From the NCBI RefSeq assembly GCF_000305785.2, contig NC_018868.3:971001-1035000 (forward strand): 64,000 nt of DNA. Reading direction: 5' to 3'. This DNA is from Simiduia agarivorans SA1 = DSM 21679. Lineage in GTDB: Bacteria; Pseudomonadota; Gammaproteobacteria; Pseudomonadales; Cellvibrionaceae. The notes under the pieces are model-generated. The model ran no database searches and was not told the origin of the DNA. It saw nothing but the letters and a program-made list of their open reading frames with translations. Shown one piece after another: positions 9,964-19,436 of the stretch. A program made the translations under genes and the position numbers. Every line of letters begins with the position of its first letter. Positions within the stretch are counted from its first letter, which is position 1.

Positions 9964-11475
9964 TTGTCTGCACTTACCGACGCCATAGACGCCAGCAAAG
10001 GCCAGCTTGCCCGTAGGGACGACATTCGCATCGGCCTTCACCCTGACCAGCTGAGCAGGTTTCTGGCAACGGAAAACAGTCGTGACGCATTCACCCATTG
10101 GCTTGCAGTCTGCCCTCCCGGTTACCGTGGCGCACGTCTACGGAACTACCTCAATGCACAAATTGCCCAGATAGACGAATTGATTTGCGAGCAACTGAAC
10201 GCGATCATCCATCATGGACGCTTTCAGGCACTGGAGGCACGTTGGCTTGGCCTTTGGCAGCAAGTAGATGCCAGTGGGATAGCCGAGAACATCAAAATCA
10301 AGCTACTGGACGTGAGTTGGCGAGAATTGGTCAGGGATATAGAGCGCGCCCCTGACATTGATCAGTCAGCACTTTTTCATCTGGTGTACAACCTCGAATT
10401 TGGCACCCCGGGTGGAGAGCCATTTGGCGTGTTACTGGGTGACTACGAGGTTAGCCATAAACCAGATGCAGACCACCCTCACGACGACATTGCGACACTG
10501 CAGGGCATTAGTCGCACAGCGGCTGCCGCGTTCGCGCCATTTATATGCGGAGCGTCACCCAGGCTATTCGGACTTGATAGCTTTCAGGCTCTGGGCCAGG
10601 CAATCAACATCAGCTCAGTATTTGAACACAAAGAATACACCCGGTGGCACGCCATGCGTAGTCAGGATGACACCCGATTCATCGCGCTTGCCTTACCCAA
10701 GGTATTGATGCGAAGGCCATACAACAGAAAGTTCCAGTCTTTTCGCGGCATCCGGTTTCAGGAGTATCATCAGGCCCATAGCACCGACTACCTTTGGGGC
10801 AACGCCTGCTTTGCTATCGGAACCGTACTGATTCGGGAATTTGCGGAAGTGGGTTGGTTCTCGCACATCCGTGGAGTCGCCAGAGATTATCACGGTGGCG
10901 GACTGGTGAGTCGTTTTCCGTGCGAGACCTTTGCCACGGATACACATCCGGCAAGAGTCCGTATGAATACGCAGGTGCTGATAACGGATTTTCAGGAACG
11001 AGAGCTCACAGAACACGGGTTAATCAGCCTATGCCACTGTTACGACACACCCTATTCGGCTTTCAATGCCATGCCTTCACTTCAGGCACCAAAACGATTT
11101 AACCACAAATCGGCGGACGCCAATGCCAGAATAAGCGCGATGTTACAGCAAGTAATGTGTGCATCACGTTTTGCCCAATACATAAAGGTAATGATCCGTG
11201 ACAAGGTGGGCGCCTACATTAGAGCAGACGAGTGCGAACGCCTGTTACAGCAGTGGCTGGATCGCTATACCACCGGGCGTGATGATCTGTCGTGGGAAAT
11301 GCTTGCGCGTTATCCATTGCGGGAGGCGAGAGTCGAAGTACACGAAGAACCCGGCAATCCGGGCATTTACCAAAGCGTCATTCACCTAAAAACCCACTAC
11401 AACGTCGACCAACTGGTTTCCGAATTAAGACTGACTACATCTTTGTCAGCGGGATCTGTAGGTACAGTAAAGTAA
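9964..11475 (+). CDS. Second TssC-like sheath protein (paralogue)
   Basis: A full-length TssC homologue of about 503 residues lies in tandem with the canonical tssC. It keeps the core signatures (LEARWLGLWQQ, LEFGTPGGEPFGVLLGDYEV, VMIRDKVGAYI, YPLREARVEVHEEPGNPG) but diverges strongly in between and at the N-terminus. I favour TTG 9964, preceded by AGGA at 8 bases; TTG 9931 would lie inside the hairpin stem. Tandem TssC paralogues occur in some T6SS loci. Whether this one co-assembles with TssB, or acts at the baseplate end of the sheath, cannot be read from sequence. Confidence 0.88.
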   Translation: MSALTDAIDASKGQLARRDDIRIGLHPDQLSRFLATENSRDAFTHWLAVCPPGYRGARLRNYLNAQIAQIDELICEQLNAIIHHGRFQALEARWLGLWQQVDASGIAENIKIKLLDVSWRELVRDIERAPDIDQSALFHLVYNLEFGTPGGEPFGVLLGDYEVSHKPDADHPHDDIATLQGISRTAAAAFAPFICGASPRLFGLDSFQALGQAINISSVFEHKEYTRWHAMRSQDDTRFIALALPKVLMRRPYNRKFQSFRGIRFQEYHQAHSTDYLWGNACFAIGTVLIREFAEVGWFSHIRGVARDYHGGGLVSRFPCETFATDTHPARVRMNTQVLITDFQERELTEHGLISLCHCYDTPYSAFNAMPSLQAPKRFNHKSADANARISAMLQQVMCASRFAQYIKVMIRDKVGAYIRADECERLLQQWLDRYTTGRDDLSWEMLARYPLREARVEVHEEPGNPGIYQSVIHLKTHYNVDQLVSELRLTTSLSAGSVGTVK

Positions 11476-11476
11476 C

Positions 11477-11950
11477 ATGATGCAAAGTGCAGATAAAAAA
11501 TTACTGGTTCCGGTGCTTGATCGATTAATGGATCAGGCGAGCATCAACGCACAGCCGCACCAGCTATTGAAACAATTACGAGAAAGCGTCCGAAGGGATC
11601 TTGAAATACTGTTTAACACCCGATTCCGTTGCGTTTCACCACCGGACGGATGCAATCACCTTAAATCCAGTCTTGTTAATTTCGGACTCCCAGACCTTTC
11701 TACGATCAATCTTGCCGCACAAGAACAACGCAAACGTTTTTGCAGGGATATTGAAAAGGCGATACTCACCTTTGAACCCAGAATCAAGACCGTAAAGGTT
11801 CAATCCGATAGCAAGATTGACCCGGAAAACCCGTTTATTACTTTCCGAATTGAAGCTGTACTTCACACCAACCCGGCACCCGAGCTTATTATCTTCGATT
11901 CTGCCTTGGATTTAATAAAGCAAAGCGTTGATATTTCCGAGATTCAATGA
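11477..11950 (+). CDS. tssE: TssE, gp25-like baseplate protein
   Basis: TssE is the gp25-like wedge protein that starts sheath polymerisation. The 157-residue protein has the gp25/lysozyme-like pattern: LKQLRESVRRDLEILFNTR near residues 28-46 and a C-terminal FRIEAVLHTNPAPELIIFDS. Two ATG codons stand together (11477 and 11480); either may be used. Its stop overlaps the ATG of tssF, so the two are translationally coupled. Confidence 0.92.
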   Translation: MMQSADKKLLVPVLDRLMDQASINAQPHQLLKQLRESVRRDLEILFNTRFRCVSPPDGCNHLKSSLVNFGLPDLSTINLAAQEQRKRFCRDIEKAILTFEPRIKTVKVQSDSKIDPENPFITFRIEAVLHTNPAPELIIFDSALDLIKQSVDISEIQ

Positions 11951-13776
11951 TGAGTGACGAACTACTACTACAATATGAGAAAGAGCTGGCCTTTATAAAT
12001 CAAAGTGCTGGAGAGTTTGCCAGAAAACATCCTGCAGCTGCGTCTCGCCTTCAACTGTCATCTGATGCAGTGGATGACCCGCTGGTAGGAAAACTACTAT
12101 CAGGATTTGCCTACCTCAATGCCCGGGTACAACAAAAACTGAATGACGACTTTCCCGAATTAACAGATGCAATTCTGGATACGGTTTACCCTCACTATTT
12201 ACGACCGTTTCCCAGCGCCTGCATCGTCCAATTCGAACCATCGGCCCAACTGGATGAGTACATCCCGGTTAACCGTGGGTTGGCGATAGAATCTGAAAGT
12301 TTTCAGGGGCAGACATGTCAGTTTCAGACCACGGCAGACGCAGATCTGTTACCTGCCACCGTTACGCACGCAAGCCTTATGCCGAGGCCTTTTATTGCAC
12401 CAGGATCAAACGATATTGCCGGTGCAGGCGGCGTGTTAAAAATTTCACTCTCTACATTGTCAGAAAAAATATGCTTTTCCGATCTAGGCATCCATCGATT
12501 GCGGTTTTTCCTGAGAGGCCTGCCACAACATGTGAATCCGCTGTACGACATGCTATTTACCAAGACCTTAAGACTGGTATTAGCTAAAAGCGAAACTGAC
12601 CCCAACCCTGTATTCCTTCCGTCCACTGCACTCCGACCCGTGGGATTCAGCGAGCACGAGGCCTTAATCCCCTACCCGCAAAATGCGTTCGAAGGCTATA
12701 GAATACTCACCGAGTATTTCTGTTTTCCAGAAAAGTTCTTATTCATTGACATTGTGGAAATTAAGGAATATGTACGCAATTACAACAACGACCTGAATCT
12801 TTATATCTATTTTTCTGAATCAGACACTGAGCTTGAAAATCAGATCAACGCCAGCATGTTTTCGCTGGGTTGCACGCCCGCAATCAACCTGTTCAAACAA
12901 ACAGCAGACCCAATTCCCTTAAACCATACCGAGTATAACTATCGGATTGTCCCGGATGCACGCAGAGCTGACGGACTTGAAGTGTATAGCATTGATAAAG
13001 TTACAGCCACGAACAGCACCGGACAAAGTATCAGCTACAAGCCGTTTTATGGACTGAACCACGCAGACAGCGAGTCTCAAATTGCTTATTGGTTCACCCG
13101 CAGGGTGCCTGTGGTTGAAGGCGAACACCTCAATGAGCCCGCATCTGAAGTGGACATCAGTCTGGTGAACCTGAATTACTCGCCGTTTTCCATCACCGAC
13201 CACACTCTGGAGATTCAAACTACCAGCTCAAACCGGAACCTGCCAAAGAGATTACCAACAGGCGGAGGCCAACCCTATATGCAGGTGATCGAAGATAGCC
13301 TGCCTGCCGAGCGGATCAGCTGTGTAGTAACACCAACAGCAGCCATCCGCCCGCCTCAACGAGAAGCAGGATACTGGCGCCTGATCTCTCACCTTAACCT
13401 TAATTACCTTTCCCTGTCAGACGGCCAGGGTTCAACGGATGCTTTGAAAGAAATACTGCGATTGTATGACTTCAAAAACTCTTCATCGACACGCAAAATT
13501 ATTGAGTCTATCGCTCGGCTTAAAACCAACAGTATGACTGCGCCAATTCAGGTCGACGGCATGGTATCTATGTGTCGGGGCACCGCCGTGCACATAGAAT
13601 TTGACAAATTAATGCTGAACGGCGTTAGCGTACTCTTGCTTGCCAGTGTTTTAGAACACTTTCTTGGCCTTTATTGTTCCATTAATTCATTTACCCGTCT
13701 AAAAGCGAGTTTCACCGGGCATGACAAGGAGTTTAAGCGATGGCCACCCCGCGCCGGCGAAAAGACCTTGCTCTGA
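11947..13776 (+). CDS. tssF: TssF, baseplate wedge protein
   Basis: TssF forms the TssF2-TssG wedge of the baseplate. The 609-residue length and the N-terminal block (YEKELAFINQSAGEFARKHP, followed by DDFPELTDAILDTVYPHYLRPFPS) are typical. It overlaps tssE by 4 bases at its start and tssG by 37 bases at its end, fitting stoichiometric co-synthesis of the wedge. Confidence 0.95.
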   Translation: MMSDELLLQYEKELAFINQSAGEFARKHPAAASRLQLSSDAVDDPLVGKLLSGFAYLNARVQQKLNDDFPELTDAILDTVYPHYLRPFPSACIVQFEPSAQLDEYIPVNRGLAIESESFQGQTCQFQTTADADLLPATVTHASLMPRPFIAPGSNDIAGAGGVLKISLSTLSEKICFSDLGIHRLRFFLRGLPQHVNPLYDMLFTKTLRLVLAKSETDPNPVFLPSTALRPVGFSEHEALIPYPQNAFEGYRILTEYFCFPEKFLFIDIVEIKEYVRNYNNDLNLYIYFSESDTELENQINASMFSLGCTPAINLFKQTADPIPLNHTEYNYRIVPDARRADGLEVYSIDKVTATNSTGQSISYKPFYGLNHADSESQIAYWFTRRVPVVEGEHLNEPASEVDISLVNLNYSPFSITDHTLEIQTTSSNRNLPKRLPTGGGQPYMQVIEDSLPAERISCVVTPTAAIRPPQREAGYWRLISHLNLNYLSLSDGQGSTDALKEILRLYDFKNSSSTRKIIESIARLKTNSMTAPIQVDGMVSMCRGTAVHIEFDKLMLNGVSVLLLASVLEHFLGLYCSINSFTRLKASFTGHDKEFKRWPPRAGEKTLL

Positions 13777-14882
13777 TCGATCAGTTAAAACAGGAACCTC
13801 ATCGCTTCGAATTTTTTCAGGCGGTAAGAATTCTTGAAACGGCCAGTGCTCAGGATCACTCCCAGCAATATGCCAGGGCGCCGGTAGCTGCATTGGCTCA
13901 GCCCGGCAAGGAAGCCATTCGCTTCACCTGCTCTGAAAAACTGCACTTTATCGGGGAGGACATTCTTTCCATCGGAACTGAACCCAATGGGGAGGAGTCT
14001 GCTTCTGGGGAGCAACAGATACGCTGGCTGATGAACGTAAGCTTTTTTGGCTTAGCTGGCGCTCAAGGTGTCCTGCCCTATCGATTCAGCGAAATTATTC
14101 AGCAAGAACAAAAAAGTAAAAATACCGCGCTTAAGGATTTTTTTGACCTTTTCAATCACCGTTCCACATCTCTGTTTCATCAGGCCTGGCACAAATACCG
14201 CCTACCAGTAAACTATGAACGTGCTCGACAGTCAGGTAAATCTCACAAAGATCTATTTACCAATGCAATACTGAGCCTGGCTGGACTGGGCACATCGGAG
14301 CTCCATTACCGACTACCCTTCCCGGACGAAATGATTGCCGGCCTTACATCCGGCTTCGCGCGTCAAACGACTACGGCCAGCGATTTAAAGGGCATGATCC
14401 GACATGCGTTTGGACTGGATGTCGACATCAGTCAATTTCAGGGTCAATGGCAACCTTTAGATCCGGAGGTGGCGTGCCGCTTACCCGATGAAGAAACGGG
14501 TTTGGGGATCAACAATCAATTGGGTGTCAATACAGTCATCGGCAGCTATTGTTATCACGCGCAAAGCAAGTTTTCAGTAGTGATAGCGCCACTCCCATAC
14601 AAGCGTTTCATGGAACTGGCCCCCGGCACGCGCAAGCTGGAAGCCCTGAAGTCAATGATCAAGCTTGCAGTAGGAACAGAACTTGAATTTGACATTGCCA
14701 TAACCACTACACAAAGCAAAGTTCCACCTTGCAGGCTAGTACAAGAAGACGATTATCAACCCACCCTGGGATGGAATACCCATTTACACGCGGACAAGAT
14801 TGACGCCATCGAGTCCATCGACATCCACCTGTCTCAATCCATCGAACAGCCAGAAGAAGGCTTACAGCTAGCGAATACATAG
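13740..14882 (+). CDS. tssG: TssG, baseplate wedge protein
   Basis: TssG bridges two TssF molecules in each baseplate wedge. The 380-residue protein opens with the family pattern (LKQEPHRFEFFQAVRILE) and has the conserved FFGLAGAQGVLPYRFSE block and HRSTSLFHQAWHKYR. It is slightly longer than the usual 330-350 residues, mainly at the C-terminus. The gene starts inside the end of tssF, in another frame. Confidence 0.94.
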   Translation: MATPRRRKDLALIDQLKQEPHRFEFFQAVRILETASAQDHSQQYARAPVAALAQPGKEAIRFTCSEKLHFIGEDILSIGTEPNGEESASGEQQIRWLMNVSFFGLAGAQGVLPYRFSEIIQQEQKSKNTALKDFFDLFNHRSTSLFHQAWHKYRLPVNYERARQSGKSHKDLFTNAILSLAGLGTSELHYRLPFPDEMIAGLTSGFARQTTTASDLKGMIRHAFGLDVDISQFQGQWQPLDPEVACRLPDEETGLGINNQLGVNTVIGSYCYHAQSKFSVVIAPLPYKRFMELAPGTRKLEALKSMIKLAVGTELEFDIAITTTQSKVPPCRLVQEDDYQPTLGWNTHLHADKIDAIESIDIHLSQSIEQPEEGLQLANT

Positions 14883-14891
14883 GGATATAAC

Positions 14892-17543
14892 ATGATCAAC
14901 ATCAATCTGAAATCATTGGTTGACCGGATGGCACCTGCGTTGCGGGATGCACTCGAAGGGGCCGCCGGTCTGTCTATGGCGCAAAGTCACTACCATGTAG
15001 AGCTTGAACACTGGCTGATTAAAATTCTCGATAACGGCCAGTCCGACCTGCAATTGGTATTGGAAAAATTTGAAATCGACGTGCCACAGTTCGCACGCGA
15101 ATTGGGCACGGCTATCGGAAAATTCAAAACCGGCAGCAGTCGACCTGCAGCACTGTCCACCAGTCTGGTGGATGCTGCCAAATATGCGTGGATGCTTGCA
15201 TCTGTGGAATATGGCCACGGCGCTATCACCTCGGGCCATCTGATCACTGCAGCATTGCTGGATGGGCAGCTCAAAGATCAATTGTTCACCGGCTGCAAAG
15301 AGTTACGCTCTATCGCTCCAGAATCATTAAGGGAGGCAGCTCGCGCGCTAATTGGTGCCGGTAAAGAGCTACCACGGACCGAGTCCAGCAGGTCTGCTGT
15401 TGACCCTGCAGGTATCGAAGTCTCCAAATCGCCTGCGCTGGACAAATACACCATCAACCTCACAGAGCGCGCAAAAAAGGGAGAGATCGATCCTGTATTA
15501 GGACGTGACGATGAAATCAGGCAATGCATCGATATCCTTACCCGCCGTCGCCAGAACAACCCAATCCTGACCGGTGAAGCCGGCGTTGGGAAAACCGCCG
15601 TTGTAGAAGGCTTCGCCTTGCGCATTGCCCAAGGCGATGTACCTGAACCCCTCAGAAACGTTGCGGTCCGAACACTCGATCTCGGGCTATTACAGGCAGG
15701 CGCAAGCGTTAAAGGTGAATTCGAAAATCGCCTCAAGAGCGTCATTGAAGAAGTACGCGCTTCGCTAACCCCGATTATCCTGTTCATCGATGAAGCGCAT
15801 ACCATGATTGGTGCAGGCGGAAAAGAAGGTCAGGGCGATGCGGCAAACTTACTCAAGCCAGCACTGGCCCGCGGCGAGTTACGCACCATTGCAGCCACAA
15901 CCTGGGCGGAATACAAGAAGTATTTCGAACGGGATCCAGCCCTGACCCGACGCTTTCAGGTGGTCAAGGTGGAAGAACCCGACGAGGCCACAGCTATCGA
16001 TATGATGCGCGGTATCGCCACAAGCCTTACAGAACATCATAAGGTCCGGATACTGGACGAAGCCATAATCGCATCGGTCAGATTATCCCATCGCTATATC
16101 CCCGGCAGGCAACTTCCAGACAAATCTGTCAGCTTACTGGATACCGCTTGTGCCCGCGTTGCACTCAGCCAGTCTGCAACACCCGGCGCAATTGAAGATT
16201 GCCGTCGGCAGATAGAACGCGCCGAAACCACGTTAAAACGCCTGCAAAGAGAACATGCGGCCAGTAACACTCAGCAAGAAGATATTGATCTATGGCATAG
16301 CCAAAAGCAGGCCGCCGAATCGCGATTGTCTGAACTCGAGCAGCAGTTAGTTGAAGAAACCGCCCTAATTGATGAAATCAAAGCAATTCATCAACGCATC
16401 GATGCCCATTTTGCCGGTAAAGAAGAAGACTTGATCAGCGATGACAGCTTCTCAAACCTGCAACACAGCCTGGTAGAGCTTTCCACTAAGCTCAAAGCTC
16501 TGCAGGGCAACACCCCACTGATGCAAGCGGCCGTGGATGAGCAGGCCATCGCCGAAGTCATTGCGAATTGGACCGGTATTCCCGTTGGAAAAATGGTTGA
16601 TGATGAAATACGCGCGGTCCAATCGCTCGCAACACGTCTGGGTGAACGGGTAATCGGTCAACCCCATGCACTGGAGGCTGTAGCGCAAGCAGTCCGCACT
16701 TCTCGTGCCGGCCTCACAGACCCACGCAAACCCGTGGGCGTGTTCCTGTTCTGTGGTACCAGTGGCGTCGGAAAAACTGAAACAGCCCTGGCATTGGCAG
16801 ATCAGCTCTTTGGAGGTGAGCAAAATATTACGACGATTAACATGTCGGAATTCAAGGAAGAGCATAAAGTTTCTATGCTGCTAGGCTCTCCACCCGGTTA
16901 CGTTGGCTATGGCGAAGGTGGCGTACTCACAGAGGCAGCGCGTCGTAAACCCTATTCCGTTATTCTGTTGGATGAAATGGAAAAGGCACACCCCGGTGTA
17001 CAGGATATTTTCTACAACCTGTTTGATAAGGGCACCATTAAAGACGGTGAAGGTCGTGACATTGACTTCAAAAATACTGTCATAATCATGACGTCAAATG
17101 CTGGTGAAGATGCAATTCGGGCTATTTTCCAGCAAGTGGAAGAAAAACCTGAACCGGATGTACTTTTGGACAATATCCGCCCGCATTTATTGCGCAGCTT
17201 CAAACCAGCGTTTTTGGGTCGAGCGAATGTCATCGCATATTACCCCCGTGGATCGACGACGTACCTGATGAAGATTGCGGCAATTAACATGAGAAAGATT
17301 GAACATCGTGTCAAGAGTCATTACGGCGCAGCGTTCAGCTACGATGAAGATGTTCTGCTGCATATTGTCGCCCGCTGCCAGGAATCTGACACCGGCGCCC
17401 GAAATATCGAAAACATTCTCAACCGGACATTGCTTCCTACGATGGCAGCCGAGTGTTTGGAAAAGCTTGCCAATGGTGAGCTGATCCAAAAACTCCATAT
17501 CGGTGTTACAGAGGAAGGTGATTTCACCTACCAGCTGAGCTGA
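14892..17543 (+). CDS. tssH: TssH/ClpV, sheath-recycling AAA+ ATPase
   Basis: ClpV disassembles contracted TssB-TssC sheaths. The 883-residue protein has an N-terminal Clp repeat domain (about 10-150), a first AAA+ module with Walker A GEAGVGKT near 227-234 and Walker B FIDEAHT, a middle coiled-coil domain, and a second AAA+ module with GTSGVGKTE near 622-630 and LLDEMEKAHP. Both ATPase sites look intact. It is the last gene of the + strand T6SS operon and is followed by a strong terminator. Confidence 0.95.
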   Translation: MININLKSLVDRMAPALRDALEGAAGLSMAQSHYHVELEHWLIKILDNGQSDLQLVLEKFEIDVPQFARELGTAIGKFKTGSSRPAALSTSLVDAAKYAWMLASVEYGHGAITSGHLITAALLDGQLKDQLFTGCKELRSIAPESLREAARALIGAGKELPRTESSRSAVDPAGIEVSKSPALDKYTINLTERAKKGEIDPVLGRDDEIRQCIDILTRRRQNNPILTGEAGVGKTAVVEGFALRIAQGDVPEPLRNVAVRTLDLGLLQAGASVKGEFENRLKSVIEEVRASLTPIILFIDEAHTMIGAGGKEGQGDAANLLKPALARGELRTIAATTWAEYKKYFERDPALTRRFQVVKVEEPDEATAIDMMRGIATSLTEHHKVRILDEAIIASVRLSHRYIPGRQLPDKSVSLLDTACARVALSQSATPGAIEDCRRQIERAETTLKRLQREHAASNTQQEDIDLWHSQKQAAESRLSELEQQLVEETALIDEIKAIHQRIDAHFAGKEEDLISDDSFSNLQHSLVELSTKLKALQGNTPLMQAAVDEQAIAEVIANWTGIPVGKMVDDEIRAVQSLATRLGERVIGQPHALEAVAQAVRTSRAGLTDPRKPVGVFLFCGTSGVGKTETALALADQLFGGEQNITTINMSEFKEEHKVSMLLGSPPGYVGYGEGGVLTEAARRKPYSVILLDEMEKAHPGVQDIFYNLFDKGTIKDGEGRDIDFKNTVIIMTSNAGEDAIRAIFQQVEEKPEPDVLLDNIRPHLLRSFKPAFLGRANVIAYYPRGSTTYLMKIAAINMRKIEHRVKSHYGAAFSYDEDVLLHIVARCQESDTGARNIENILNRTLLPTMAAECLEKLANGELIQKLHIGVTEEGDFTYQLS

Positions 17544-17551
17544 TCAGACGA

Positions 17552-17588
17552 CCACTAAAAAGCCCGCCTTCGGCGGGCTTTTTAGTGG
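17552..17588. terminator. Bidirectional intrinsic terminator
   Basis: A perfect 17-bp stem (17552-17568 with 17572-17588) has a GCCCGCC core and A/T runs on both sides, so it can stop transcription from tssH and from the facing payload operon. Confidence 0.9.
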
Positions 17589-17628
17589 ATTAGCCATCAA
17601 ACCTTCGGCCAACTGCTTTTTTCTGATA

Positions 17629-18483
17629 TCAACTCGCGCTAAAACTGTTGGCCATAGCGCTGAAAAGCAACCGATAACGCGAAAACTGGTCTGTGGTGGT
17701 CCAGCCGTAACTGCAAAAAAAGTGCTTTTTGGCCTCGTGCACACCGATATGATAACTCACGTCTTTATCACCTACCCTACCCGTAAGTCGTGCATGTATC
17801 GCAGATTTCCCTTCCACTATTTGTATTTCGCCTTGAATACGACCGCTGTCAACCCAATGTTTCGCTGCTTCACAAACTGCCTCAGCGTATTGTTTCAATG
17901 GCACCAAGACACCCACACTGGGTTTACTTTGGCGGATAGCAATCCAATAGAGTTCCGTCTCACAATCACCAAATGCCAAACAAGCATTTGGATTAAGCTG
18001 CGGGAGCGATCGCCAGTGCACTGGCACACAAAAGGAGCCGAAACCATCAGGATCGACGTATCGCTTGAGTTTTACTCTGGATGTTTGAGGAGAGCGCCGG
18101 AGAGTGACCGCGGTCGCCGCCTTTCCGGCTCGTTGAATAGGCGTATTATCACGATTATCCGACCGCACCGGACTCCGATAGCAAATATTGCCACCACGCA
18201 CCAAAGCCACTTGCCACCCGGCAGACTGAACTTTTTTTACCCAGGATCGGGCTTGCTCCGATGTAACACCCTTGGCTATCCGCGTAGTGGTGCGATCTAA
18301 CAGCAATCGAGCACGAGCGCGGTTCTTCCCAACCAGAGCAAAAAGCCCTGCATTACGTTGACGTTGATCCAAGTCGCCGAATGGCCTGCCTACAAAATAG
18401 ACATCGACCAATGTTTTTAATGGATCGACTGCGTCAGTTTTATTGATTTTTGATAATGTCGCCTGAGTTTTCACCCTTTCCAT
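17629..18483 (-). CDS. T6SS payload-operon protein of unknown function, two-domain
   Basis: I do not recognise this protein of about 284 residues. It is the last gene of the hcp-vgrG-PAAR operon. The N-terminal part (about residues 20-105) looks like a small alpha/beta domain with VDVYFVGRPFG, RARLLLD and WVKKVQSAGWQVAL. The C-terminal half (about 140-284) has the size and spacing of a PsbP/DcrB-like (DUF1795-type) domain, ending in a hydrophobic helix, YRLLFSAMANSF. DUF1795 proteins include Eag adaptors that load T6SS effectors, so an adaptor or cargo-related role is plausible but inferred. ATG 18483 has AGGA 9 bases upstream; ATG 18492 is an alternative start. Confidence 0.7.
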   Translation of the reverse strand: MERVKTQATLSKINKTDAVDPLKTLVDVYFVGRPFGDLDQRQRNAGLFALVGKNRARARLLLDRTTTRIAKGVTSEQARSWVKKVQSAGWQVALVRGGNICYRSPVRSDNRDNTPIQRAGKAATAVTLRRSPQTSRVKLKRYVDPDGFGSFCVPVHWRSLPQLNPNACLAFGDCETELYWIAIRQSKPSVGVLVPLKQYAEAVCEAAKHWVDSGRIQGEIQIVEGKSAIHARLTGRVGDKDVSYHIGVHEAKKHFFCSYGWTTTDQFSRYRLLFSAMANSFSAS

Positions 18484-18527
18484 GGTAACCATTCCTAGAT
18501 CGCAACTTTTATTATTTACTCTGGTAG

Positions 18528-18821
18528 TTAACCACCAATCAATACCGTTGGGCAGCCAACGACAATTTTGCCTCCATGATTACAAGAATCACCCATGCGG
18601 GCTGCGGGCTTATTGGAGATAAGCACCGTACCGCTGCCACTGGCGATACCATCAGGTGGACCAACACAAACACACATACTGCCAACAGTGGCGGAGGGAA
18701 GACCACCGATAATCACTGTTGGTCCACCAGGGGTTGCTATGGGCCCTCCCACATGAGGGACTGTGCCCGTGACAGCCGGACATACATGCATATCAGTAAT
18801 CCGTGACGCCGGTTTACCCAT
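18528..18821 (-). CDS. PAAR-domain spike-tip protein
   Basis: PAAR proteins cap the VgrG trimer with a zinc-stabilised cone and can carry effectors. The 97-residue product is a bare PAAR domain: MGKPASRITDMHVCP, then GGPIATPGGPTVIIGGLPSA and a C-terminal GDSCNHGGKIV. There is no fused toxin and no transmembrane N-terminus. The start at 18821 overlaps the end of the preceding gene by 8 bases; a longer in-frame reading from 18875 adds unrelated residues and is not favoured. Confidence 0.93.
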   Translation of the reverse strand: MGKPASRITDMHVCPAVTGTVPHVGGPIATPGGPTVIIGGLPSATVGSMCVCVGPPDGIASGSGTVLISNKPAARMGDSCNHGGKIVVGCPTVLIGG

Positions 18822-19428
18822 GAGCCACCGCCTCCTTGATACTGGTTGATACCGGTGCAATTCCGTTGCCACCACAGGCTATATTGATACCTTGGGCCAG
18901 AAAGGTTTTGTAGGCATTCTCTGGGGCATCCTCATCCTTCGCCACCGCGGCCAAACACACCGCGCCAGCGACGGCATGGGCATACAAATATTCTGGTGGC
19001 GAAATCGCCGGCTCACCGTCACCTGCCATACTGCCGGCGCTCCAGGATGCCGCTGTAGCGGCCCAACTTGAAGGCGTGCGAAATTTGGTTTTCTCGCCTA
19101 ACATCTTCGCCCGAAGTCGGTTCGCTTCGGTGGGCTTCTTTGCCCAGGCTTCTGCAGCCAAAAGGGCCTGCTGATTATTCTCATCCGTTTCCGGTGTCTG
19201 GACGGCACGTGCAGCCAGGCACGCCCACCAGACGGCTTCACGCTTTGGCAAAGCATGCGCCATCAATTTGACTGCATCGAGGTAATAACCTTTCTCGGTT
19301 AAACGCTCTATGGAAATACGAGGCGTCGTATCCAACACCACTTCAGACTCAGCATCCTCTTCGCTGATCTCGAAATGCGCGAGCAACTCCCTTGCAGTAT
19401 GTGCCTGAATTTTTATCCACTCATTCAT
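18814..19428 (-). CDS. T6SS-associated unknown, DUF6931-like
   Basis: The 204-residue, alanine- and tryptophan-rich, helical protein lies between vgrG and the PAAR gene. It has a conserved-looking core (ALPKREAVWWACLAARAV, then ALLAAEAWAKKPTEANR). Size, pattern and context recall the DUF6931 family that accompanies VgrG/PAAR genes, but that is from memory and not certain. There is no signal peptide or membrane segment, so a cytoplasmic role in spike loading or chaperoning is the simplest inference. It starts 9 bases after the vgrG stop. Confidence 0.75.
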   Translation of the reverse strand: MNEWIKIQAHTARELLAHFEISEEDAESEVVLDTTPRISIERLTEKGYYLDAVKLMAHALPKREAVWWACLAARAVQTPETDENNQQALLAAEAWAKKPTEANRLRAKMLGEKTKFRTPSSWAATAASWSAGSMAGDGEPAISPPEYLYAHAVAGAVCLAAVAKDEDAPENAYKTFLAQGINIACGGNGIAPVSTSIKEAVAHG

Positions 19429-19436
19429 AATTTCAA

